13,311 bases of DNA from CAZZIQ01 sp964654355. Lineage in GTDB: Bacteria > Pseudomonadota > Gammaproteobacteria > GCF-002020875. The notes under the pieces were generated by a model, which was not told the DNA's origin, searched no databases, and saw only the letters and a program-made list of their open reading frames with translations. Made by a program: the position numbers and the translations under genes. Below are positions 1 through 5,870 of the stretch, piece after piece; position 1 is the stretch's first letter; each line of letters begins with the position of its first letter. Where the stretch lies: positions 1 through 13,311 of the forward strand of contig CAZZIQ010000025.1 in the NCBI GenBank assembly GCA_964654355.1. The letters are read 5' to 3'.

Positions 1-156
1 TGCGCCGAATCAGCCGCGCATCATCCCATAGCCGGGGTGTGGCCGCAAAAAGCGCAGCATTCTGTCAGGTTGGTTTTGCCAAAATGTGCATCCGCTCGGA
101 CGGGTAGCGATTTCAGCGGTCGCCGACACCCGCTAGGCGTCGCGCCGGCCGGTCGT

Positions 157-234
157 CACTTTTCGGGAACGCTCAAGGCCGTCCATGGCACACTCGACGA
201 TCGACATCCCTGTCGATCGACGCCCCGAAAAGTG
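157..234 (-). repeat. Structured two-hairpin repeat, copy A
   Basis: Read on the minus strand, an 11-bp perfect outer stem (CACTTTTCGGG at 234-224 on that strand, pairing with 167-157) closes two hairpins. The first has stem CGATCGACA/TGTCGATCG (219-211 with 206-198) and loop GGGA. The second has a short GCC/GGC stem (189-187 with 180-178) with ATGGAC in the loop. Its backbone matches copies B and C: GGGGCGT before hairpin 1, a CAGGGATG-type apex, GAG then TGCCA.GGA at hairpin 2, and AGCGT.CCCGAAA before the closing arm. It lies inside the 105-390 inverted repeat, head to head with copy B. Confidence 0.7.
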
Positions 235-257
235 AACTCCCCGCTGACACGCTGCAC

Positions 258-362
258 GCTCGTGCCGAGATTGGCCTTGTGGCGGCGTGGGCCGCAGGAC
301 GCGGCCCTCGAGCTACAGGGAAGTACTCGTGCGTCCGCCAACGAGGCCAATTCGGTGCGAGC
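258..362 (+). repeat. Structured two-hairpin repeat, copy B
   Basis: This is the longest-stemmed copy. The outer arms (258-285 and 335-362) pair over about 27 bp with only two single-base bulges (G269, A340). The three non-Watson-Crick positions (263/357, 264/356, 278/343) are all G-T when read on the plus strand, hence G-U in a plus-strand RNA, but would be A-C on the other strand. Hairpin 1 is GGGCCGC / loop AGGAC / GCGGCCC (289-307). Hairpin 2 is CGAG, a bulged C, TAC / loop AGGGAA / GTA, CTCG (309-329). Layout and junction bases (GGCGT before hairpin 1, GCGTCC after hairpin 2) match copy C, in the same orientation. Confidence 0.75.
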
Positions 363-460
363 ACAGAACCGGCGACCGCTGAAATCGCTACACGGCTGCA
401 GATTGCGATTGACATTGAGATTGATGAAGTGACTAGCGGCCAGCGCGCCACAAGCAACAT

Positions 461-844
461 TCAATCACCTTTGGGTGAATCACTCTTCTGGCTGGGCTCC
501 GCCGCATCTGCAAACGCCGAAGGCATCAGGCGCCAAGGCACGAGCTTGGCGACGAGGGGCAAAAGAATCGCGCCGCCCGGCAACATAAAGATGCCAAACG
601 CCGGGACCGTGCGGGCAAGATCCTTCGCTTGTTCCAAGGCCCGCTTACGCTCTTCCTCGCTCACGCTGCGCCCGACTGCATATTTATGGAGCACGTGCAG
701 CATTTCGCCGGTCTCCGACAGCTCCAGCCAGGTACGCAAGCTGATGTCGTGAAACAGGTCTTTGAGGAAACGCGGGTCGCGCGCCTTATTCAGGCTTACG
801 CTGATTACCTCGCGGGTCCGGGTCAGAATTCGGATTTCAGCCAT
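461..844 (-). CDS. Small LETM1-like protein
   Basis: This 127-residue protein has a stretch (residues about 80-111, PAFGIFMLPGGAILLPLVAK followed by LVPW and LMPSAF) that closely resembles the hydrophobic core of LETM1-domain proteins, where a proline/glycine-rich membrane-associated segment ends near LLPSAF. The N-terminal 75 residues are charged and helical (LSETGEMLHVLHKY, then SEEERKRALEQ), and the short C-terminal tail is polar. LETM1 proteins act in cation transport and membrane organisation in mitochondria; the role of short bacterial versions is unknown to me. The frame stays open far upstream, but that extension would run antisense through the DUF2892 gene, so I chose the ATG at 844. 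No Shine-Dalgarno precedes it, which leaves the start a little uncertain. It is divergent from DUF2892, 63 bp apart. Confidence 0.75.
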   Translation of the reverse strand: MAEIRILTRTREVISVSLNKARDPRFLKDLFHDISLRTWLELSETGEMLHVLHKYAVGRSVSEEERKRALEQAKDLARTVPAFGIFMLPGGAILLPLVAKLVPWRLMPSAFADAAEPSQKSDSPKGD

Positions 845-848
845 GGAT

Positions 849-875
849 GGATTGTACGTGGGATTCGTGCAATCC
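849..875. promoter_or_regulatory. Dyad between divergent genes
   Basis: GGATTGTACG (849-858) and CGTGCAATCC (866-875) pair over 10 positions with one G-T pair, around a 7-base spacer. The dyad fills about half of the 63-bp gap between the divergent LETM1-like and DUF2892 starts and begins 4 bases upstream of the LETM1-like ATG. It could be an operator for a shared regulator or an RNA hairpin that limits translation of the LETM1-like gene. No regulator family is recognised from the arms. Confidence 0.4.
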
Positions 876-907
876 TGCGCAGACCTAACCACAACTGGAG
901 ACTCGCT

Positions 908-1093
908 ATGCAATGCAATGTTGGAACCACCGACCGCATCCTTCGCGGCATCATCGGTGCAGCGGCACTGGCCTGGGGCATCAGCAACGGCAACGTAATC
1001 GCCGACATCATTGGCGTGGTCCTGCTCGGAACGGCCATTCTCAAATTTTGCCCAGCCTACCTGCCGTTCAAGCTCAACACCTGCGGCAAGTAA
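908..1093 (+). CDS. DUF2892 (YgaP-like transmembrane) small membrane protein
   Basis: This 61-residue protein begins MQCNVGTTDRILRG, the hallmark start of the DUF2892/YgaP-type transmembrane family. Two hydrophobic helices follow (about residues 12-27 and 30-47), then the conserved FCPAYLPF and a C-terminal NTC. Cysteines 3, 48 and 59 are all present, as in free-standing members that usually carry the N-terminal CNVG and the CP motif. In YgaP the same domain anchors a rhodanese; here there is no sulfurtransferase domain. The function of stand-alone members is unknown. The start is fixed by GGAG (897-900) seven bases upstream. The gene is monocistronic: a strong terminator follows the stop by 7 bases. 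Confidence 0.9.
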   Translation: MQCNVGTTDRILRGIIGAAALAWGISNGNVIADIIGVVLLGTAILKFCPAYLPFKLNTCGK

Positions 1094-1100
1094 AACCCAT

Positions 1101-1138
1101 GCCTGCTGCGACTTTCGAGTCGCAGCAGGCTTGTTTTT
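1101..1138 (+). terminator. Rho-independent terminator after the DUF2892 gene
   Basis: A perfect 13-bp stem (GCCTGCTGCGACT, 1101-1113, with its complement at 1118-1130) is closed by a TTCG tetraloop and followed by TTGTTTTT. The extra-stable UUCG loop and T-tract make this a textbook intrinsic terminator. It separates DUF2892 from the lon-family gene. Confidence 0.95.
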
Positions 1139-1158
1139 GCTCAAATCCGCCCCCACCT
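1130..1158 (+). promoter_or_regulatory. Possible sigma-32-like promoter of the Lon-family gene
   Basis: CTTGTT (1130-1135) and CCCCACCT (1151-1158), separated by 15 bases, partly resemble the heat-shock promoter pattern CTTGAA / CCCCATnT. The predicted transcript would start near 1165, giving a leader of about 35 bases. The -35 match is only 4 of 6 and overlaps the upstream terminator, so this is tentative. A sigma-70 alternative is GATAAT at 1165-1170, but it lacks a well-spaced -35. Confidence 0.25.
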
Positions 1159-1199
1159 TGCGTCGATAATCCAGCGTTCTAATTACTGTCGAGATCCGC

Positions 1200-3638
1200 A
1201 TGCCCCGTAAGCCCACGCCGTTGTTTGCCGAAGACTTTGAGAACGATGACGATGTCATCGACGTTGAGATGGAGTTTCCGCAAGGCGATCCTGACGCGGG
1301 CATGCCGGCATTAGCGGATGAAACGCTGCCGACCACCCTGTATATCCTGCCGCTGTCTGAGCGCCCATTCTTTCCGGCGCAAACCCAACCGCTCCTCATG
1401 AACAAAGAGCCGTGGATGGAAACGGTCAAGGCAATTGGGGACAGTGATCATCACCTGGTCGGCCTGATCATGACCGACGACCATGAGAGCAAGCTGCCCG
1501 CACCAGGTGACTTCCGTGACATCGGAACTGTCATTCGCATGCATCATCCAATGCATTCCGATGGCAAGATTCAGTTCATCGCTGAAGGTGTACGTCGGGT
1601 ACGAATTGTGAAGTGGCTTTCCGAAGTACCGCCCTACCAAGCCGTCGTTGAATACCCGCGCGAAACCACCAAAGCCAGTGATGATGAGCTCAAGGCCTAT
1701 GCCATCGCCATCATCAACATCATCAAAGAGCTGTTGCCACTCAATCCGCTGTACAACGAGGAGCTCAAGTTCTTTATTAATCGCTTCGGACCGCATGAGC
1801 CGGCTGCGCTTACCGACTTTGCCGCCAGCTTGACCACAGCCAAGCCGATTGAACTTCAAGAGATCCTCGAATCGCTGGATATTCGCCGGCGCATGGAAAA
1901 GGTCTTGGTCCTACTCAAGAAAGAGCTTGAGGTCGCCAAGATCCAGTCGCGCATTCGCGAAAGCGTCGAAGAGAAGGTTGATGAGCAACAGCGCCGTTTC
2001 TTCCTGCGCGAACAGATGAAGGCGATTCAAAAAGAGCTCGGCATTGCCAAAGATGATCGCACCGCCGACCTCGACCGCTATCGCGAGCGCATCGACGCAC
2101 TTTCGATTCCGGAAGCGGCGATGAAGAAAATCGACGAAGAGATGGAAAAACTCGGCATGCTGGAAACCGGCTCTCCGGAATATGCCGTCACACGCAACTA
2201 CCTCGATCAAATTACGGGTCTACCATGGGGGAAGACCTCCAAAGACAAACTCGATTTACGTGCGGCACAAAAGGTTTTGGATCGCGACCACGACGGACTC
2301 GAAGATGTGAAGAAACGCATCATCGAATTCCTCGCCGTTGGTAAGCTTCGCGGCGGCATTGGTGGATCCATTGTGTTGCTTGTCGGTCCGCCGGGCGTGG
2401 GCAAAACCTCAATCGGGCGTTCCATTGCCGATGCGGTCGGACGTAAGTTCTATCGCTTCTCGGTGGGCGGAATGCGTGACGAAGCCGAAATCAAGGGCCA
2501 TCGCCGCACCTACATCGGCGCCATGCCCGGTAAATTTATTCAGGCAATTCGCGAATGCGAAACCCAGAATCCGGTAATCATGCTGGACGAGGTCGACAAG
2601 ATCGGCATGTCCTATCAAGGCGACCCCGCATCGGCACTGTTAGAGGTGCTCGATCCAGAACAAAACGTCGAGTTCCTCGACCACTACCTCGACACGCGCT
2701 TTGACTTATCTCGCGTCTTGTTCATCTGTACCGCCAATCAGCTCGACACCATTCCGGGCCCACTCCTCGATCGTATGGAAGTGATTCGTCTCTCCGGCTA
2801 CATCACTGAAGAAAAAGTCGCGATTGCGAAGAATCATCTGTGGCCGCGCCAAATCGAAAAGTCGGGCCTGAAGAAAAGCCAAGCCAAGATCAGCGATGCG
2901 GCACTGCGCAATGTCATCGATGGCTATGCGCGTGAAGCCGGCGTGCGTGGACTGGAAAAACAACTCGGCCGTATCCTGCGCAAGATTGCCGTGCAAATTG
3001 CCAAAGGAAAAAAAGGCCCGTTCAATGTTGGGATCCAGCAAGTCCGCGAATCCCTAGGCGAACCGATCTTTGTCTCAGACAAACCATTTAGCGGCGTCGG
3101 TGTCGTGACCGGCTTGGCTTGGACGACGATGGGCGGTGAAACCCTTCAGATTGAAGCCACCCGCGTCCACACCAAAAGCCGCGGCTTCAACCTCACCGGC
3201 CAGCTCGGTGAGGTGATGCAAGAGTCGGCCAACATTGCTTATAGCTATGTAATGGCCAACATCGAAAAGTATGGTGGCGATGACAGTTTTCTCGAAGAAA
3301 GCACCGTGCACTTGCATGTGCCGGATGGCGCCACACCAAAAGATGGTCCCAGTGCCGGGATCACGATGGCCACCGCACTGATCTCACTGGTCACGAACAA
3401 ACCGATTCGTCGTCCACTCGCGATGACCGGCGAACTGTCTTTGACCGGGCATGTCTTGCCGATTGGTGGCGTGCGTGAAAAAACGATTGCGGCGCGCCGC
3501 CAGAAGATCAAAGAACTCATCTTTCCAGAAGCCAACCGCAAGGACTTTGATGAGCTACCCGCCTACATTCGCGCAGGCTTAAAGCCACATTTTGTCAGCC
3601 GCTACAGCGAAGTCGCGACAATCGTGTTTGGTAAGTAA
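1200..3638 (+). CDS. Lon-family ATP-dependent protease, second-paralogue (AsrA-like) type
   Basis: This 812-residue protein has the full Lon layout: N-terminal substrate-binding LON domain (about 44-240), coiled-coil linker (about 240-300), AAA+ ATPase and C-terminal serine/lysine protease. Walker A is GPPGVGKT (396-403), Walker B MLDEVD (461-466), with candidate arginine finger R525 and sensor-2 R583. The proteolytic dyad is S718 in PKDGPSAG and K761 in GGVREKT, 43 residues apart exactly as in E. coli Lon (679/722). It should act in the cytoplasm as a hexamer degrading misfolded or regulatory proteins. Differences from classical Lon: an acidic 43-residue N-terminal extension and GVREK in place of GLKEK, both of which suggest the paralogue group that includes Pseudomonas AsrA. 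Start: ATG after a weak GAGA. Uup follows after 29 bp. Confidence 0.93.
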   Translation: MPRKPTPLFAEDFENDDDVIDVEMEFPQGDPDAGMPALADETLPTTLYILPLSERPFFPAQTQPLLMNKEPWMETVKAIGDSDHHLVGLIMTDDHESKLPAPGDFRDIGTVIRMHHPMHSDGKIQFIAEGVRRVRIVKWLSEVPPYQAVVEYPRETTKASDDELKAYAIAIINIIKELLPLNPLYNEELKFFINRFGPHEPAALTDFAASLTTAKPIELQEILESLDIRRRMEKVLVLLKKELEVAKIQSRIRESVEEKVDEQQRRFFLREQMKAIQKELGIAKDDRTADLDRYRERIDALSIPEAAMKKIDEEMEKLGMLETGSPEYAVTRNYLDQITGLPWGKTSKDKLDLRAAQKVLDRDHDGLEDVKKRIIEFLAVGKLRGGIGGSIVLLVGPPGVGKTSIGRSIADAVGRKFYRFSVGGMRDEAEIKGHRRTYIGAMPGKFIQAIRECETQNPVIMLDEVDKIGMSYQGDPASALLEVLDPEQNVEFLDHYLDTRFDLSRVLFICTANQLDTIPGPLLDRMEVIRLSGYITEEKVAIAKNHLWPRQIEKSGLKKSQAKISDAALRNVIDGYAREAGVRGLEKQLGRILRKIAVQIAKGKKGPFNVGIQQVRESLGEPIFVSDKPFSGVGVVTGLAWTTMGGETLQIEATRVHTKSRGFNLTGQLGEVMQESANIAYSYVMANIEKYGGDDSFLEESTVHLHVPDGATPKDGPSAGITMATALISLVTNKPIRRPLAMTGELSLTGHVLPIGGVREKTIAARRQKIKELIFPEANRKDFDELPAYIRAGLKPHFVSRYSEVATIVFGK

Positions 3639-3667
3639 CGCCGGACCGAGTCCGACAGAGGCCGGTT

Positions 3668-5572
3668 ATGGCATTGCTGCAGCTGCGTAACGTTCATCTC
3701 GCCTATGGTCACCATCCCTTGTTGGATGGTGCTGACCTTGTGCTCGAGCCGGGCGAGCGCGTGTGTCTCGTCGGGCGCAATGGTGAGGGCAAGTCTTCGC
3801 TGATGCGTGTGATTGAAGGCGAAGTGCTGCCGGATGAGGGCGAAGTCGATCGTGGCAACACCCGCATTGCGCGCTTGCAGCAAGAAGTTCCACATGAACT
3901 GCTACATACCGACACAACCATTTATGACGTTGTTGCGACTGGCCTAGCCAAGCAAGGCCAACTGCTGACCGATTACCACCACGCGATTGCTGCTGCCGCA
4001 GAAGGCGACAGCGCAGCCTTGCAGCGTATGGAGCAGCTGCAACAAAAGATTGAGGCGGCGAATGCATGGCAGCTGGAAACCCAGATCAGCAGCACGCTAA
4101 CTCGCATGCAGCTCAATGGTGAACAACGTTTTGCTGACCTGTCGGGCGGCATGAAGCGTCGCGTATTACTCGCGCGTGCACTGGTGACCGACCCCGAACT
4201 GTTGTTGTTGGACGAACCCACCAACCACCTTGATCTCGAAACCATTGAGTGGCTAGAAAACTTCTTACTCGAATTTCGTGGTGCCCTGCTGTTCATCACC
4301 CACGATCGCGCCTTCTTGCGCAAGCTCGCGACCCGCATCCTCGAGCTGGATCGCGGCAACCTAACCAGCTGGCCGGGCGACTACGATCGCTACCTGCAGC
4401 GCCGCGAAGAACGCGCGCAAGCCGAAGAAACGGGCAACGCCCTATTCGACAAGAAGCTGTCGCAAGAAGAGGTGTGGATCCGCCAAGGCATCAAAGCGCG
4501 GCGCACACGCAATGAAGGGCGCGTACGCGCACTCAAAGCGCTGCGCGAAGAGCGCGCCGATCGGCGCGACCGCAGCGGTAAAGCCAAGATTCAGATTCAT
4601 CAGGCGGAAAGCTCCGGCAAGCGTGTGGCTGAGCTTGAACGTGTGTCCTATCACTGGCCAAACAGCGACAAAAAAATCGTCAACGATCTCAGCACCACCA
4701 TTTTGCGCGGCGACCGGGTCGGGATTCTTGGACCGAACGGCGCTGGAAAATCGACCTTACTGCAACTCCTGCTCGGCCAGCTTCAGCCAGATGAAGGCAC
4801 GGTCAAGCTCGGCACCCGTCTTGAAATTGCCGTGTTTGATCAGCTGCGCGAAGGCCTCAAGGAAGATCGCAGCGTGCAGGACAACGTGGCGGATGGCAGC
4901 GACCACATCGAACTGAATGGTAAGCGCAAGCATGTCATTGGCTATTTGCAGGATTTTCTATTTAGTCCCGCGCGCGCACGCAGCCCCGTCAGTACGCTCT
5001 CAGGCGGCGAACGCAATCGTTTGATGCTGGCACGCTTGTTTGCCAAACCCTCCAACTTGCTCATCCTCGACGAACCCACCAATGATTTGGATGTGGAAAC
5101 GCTTGAGCTCCTAGAAGAACGTTTGCTCGACTATCAAGGCACCTTAATTGTAGTGAGCCATGACCGCGCGTTTCTCGACTCGGTGGTCACTAGCCTATTA
5201 GCGTTTGAAGGCGAAGGCCGTGTGCAGGAATATGTGGGCGGCTATACCGACTGGCTGCGCCAGCGACCCAAACCCAAAGCGATTCAAACGGCTTCACGCA
5301 ACGCCAAGGCAGCAAGCAGCACCCCCAAACAAGCGACTCCCAAGCCCAACAAACGCTCGCATCAAGAACAGCGCGAACTGAACAACCTGCCGCAGAAAAT
5401 CGAGAAGCTCGAAACCAAAGTCAGTGCTGCGCAAACTGCGCTTGCCGACCCTACCCTGTATGTCGACAACAGCACTGCCGCAAAGGTCAAAGAATTGCAA
5501 CAACAGCTCAGTGCAGCCGAAACCGAACTGGCGGAGGCCTATGCCCGCTGGGAAGCACTTGAAGATGCCTAA
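3668..5572 (+). CDS. uup: ABC-F ATPase Uup
   Basis: This is a 634-residue soluble twin-ATPase ABC-F protein. Domain 1 has Walker A GRNGEGKSS (36-44), signature LSGGMKRR (158-165), Walker B LLLLDEPTNHLD (178-189) and H-loop H212. Domain 2 has GPNGAGKS (355-362), LSGGERN (444-450), LLILDEPTNDLD (464-475) and the H-loop in SHDRAF (497-502). The linker contains VWIRQGIKARRTRNEGRVRA (about 269-288), typical of Uup, and a proline/lysine-rich spacer leads into a coiled-coil C-terminal domain (about 565-634). There are no transmembrane segments. Uup binds ribosomes and DNA, and in E. coli its loss increases precise transposon excision and affects ribosome assembly. AGAGG (3657-3661) sits 6 bases before the ATG. 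The gene probably shares an mRNA with the Lon-family gene. Confidence 0.96.
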   Translation: MALLQLRNVHLAYGHHPLLDGADLVLEPGERVCLVGRNGEGKSSLMRVIEGEVLPDEGEVDRGNTRIARLQQEVPHELLHTDTTIYDVVATGLAKQGQLLTDYHHAIAAAAEGDSAALQRMEQLQQKIEAANAWQLETQISSTLTRMQLNGEQRFADLSGGMKRRVLLARALVTDPELLLLDEPTNHLDLETIEWLENFLLEFRGALLFITHDRAFLRKLATRILELDRGNLTSWPGDYDRYLQRREERAQAEETGNALFDKKLSQEEVWIRQGIKARRTRNEGRVRALKALREERADRRDRSGKAKIQIHQAESSGKRVAELERVSYHWPNSDKKIVNDLSTTILRGDRVGILGPNGAGKSTLLQLLLGQLQPDEGTVKLGTRLEIAVFDQLREGLKEDRSVQDNVADGSDHIELNGKRKHVIGYLQDFLFSPARARSPVSTLSGGERNRLMLARLFAKPSNLLILDEPTNDLDVETLELLEERLLDYQGTLIVVSHDRAFLDSVVTSLLAFEGEGRVQEYVGGYTDWLRQRPKPKAIQTASRNAKAASSTPKQATPKPNKRSHQEQRELNNLPQKIEKLETKVSAAQTALADPTLYVDNSTAAKVKELQQQLSAAETELAEAYARWEALEDA

Positions 5573-5626
5573 CTTCACGCAAAAGGCGCGTGAAACACAG
5601 CGCAAGAATACGGATAATGCCCAGCC

Positions 5627-5842
5627 ATGAACGCACCCACTCCAACTTCACAAGAAGAACTGGAAACCCGTCTTGCCTTTATCGAAGAACATCTGAACGG
5701 GAGTGACCGCGTTTTGGGTGAAATCCAGAGCGAACTACTGCAGCTGCAACGCGCATTGCAAGAACTCCGCGAGCGCATCCAACACCTCGAGCCCTCTCAC
5801 ATCAAACCGCTTTCGGAAGAAACACCGCCCCCACACTACTAA
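5627..5842 (+). CDS. slyX: SlyX family protein
   Basis: This 71-residue protein is almost entirely a predicted coiled coil (about residues 9-55: LETRLAFIEEHL then LLQLQRALQELRERIQHLE) and ends in EETPPPHY, the signature tail of SlyX. Its length matches the E. coli protein (72). The molecular function of SlyX is unknown; the name comes from its position next to slyD in enterics, and that synteny is absent here. It lies 54 bp after uup and 28 bp before the exoribonuclease. No good Shine-Dalgarno precedes the ATG, so it may depend on read-through of the longer mRNA or on translation from upstream. Confidence 0.92.
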   Translation: MNAPTPTSQEELETRLAFIEEHLNGSDRVLGEIQSELLQLQRALQELRERIQHLEPSHIKPLSEETPPPHY

Positions 5843-5870
5843 GTTGGCTGGCGTTGATCCCCCATCATTT

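Larger units (their letters stand above)
105..390. mobile_element. MITE-like element bounded by 21-bp inverted repeats (candidate)
   Basis: The left arm (105-125) begins TAGCGATTTCAGCGG and the right arm (370-390) ends CCGCTGAAATCGCTA. The two are perfect reverse complements over 21 bases, about 286 bp end to end. The interior carries no gene, only structured repeat copies A and B in opposite orientation, as expected of a non-autonomous element or a mosaic repeat. Both arms end in TA. If TA is a duplicated target dinucleotide, as produced by IS630/Tc1-type transposases, the real repeat would be 19 bp; a palindromic TA cannot be told apart from part of the repeat. No longer target duplication is visible (left flank ends ACGGG, right flank starts CACGG). 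It could instead be the outer stem of one large folded structure. Confidence 0.35.
1..460. other. Gene-free stretch dense in inverted repeats
   Basis: I see no convincing protein gene here. Reading frames on both strands stay open for about 100 codons, but they run straight through inverted repeats, encode arginine/serine-rich low-information peptides and show no recognisable domain. What the stretch does hold is a 21-bp perfect inverted repeat (105-125 and 370-390), structured repeat copy A (157-234) and structured repeat copy B (258-362), each described separately. The first 104 bases could contain the edge of a gene lying outside the window, but I cannot support one. Bases 391-460 hold nothing I recognise; they lie just downstream of the minus-strand LETM1-like gene and contain no T-tract terminator. 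Confidence 0.6.

Noticed and set aside
37..432. Plus-strand open frame of 131 codons with a GTG start
   Set aside because: It passes through inverted repeats and yields an arginine-rich sequence with no domain; its peptide shares SDFSGRR with the opposite-strand frame only because of the 21-bp inverted repeat.
156..464. Minus-strand open frames of about 100 codons
   Set aside because: Same repeat-rich region, no ribosome site and no recognisable protein features.
465..478. Hairpin TCACC / GGTGA at the end of the LETM1-like gene as a terminator
   Set aside because: Only five base pairs, inside the coding sequence, and no T-run follows on the minus strand.
279..752. Plus-strand open frame of 157 codons
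   Set aside because: Antisense to the LETM1-like gene over most of its length and passing through repeat copy B.
845..1429. Open-frame extension of the minus-strand LETM1-like gene to a 322-residue protein
   Set aside because: It runs antisense through the DUF2892 gene, its terminator and the start of the Lon gene, and the added residues look like noise.
5574..5594. Hairpin TTCACGC / GCGTGAA between uup and slyX as a terminator
   Set aside because: Seven-bp stem with no T-tract after it on either strand; at most a weak processing or pause site.
5703..5870. N-terminal extension of the exoribonuclease
   Set aside because: It overlaps slyX in another frame and encodes cysteine/serine-rich noise; ATG 5871 gives a sensible N-terminus.
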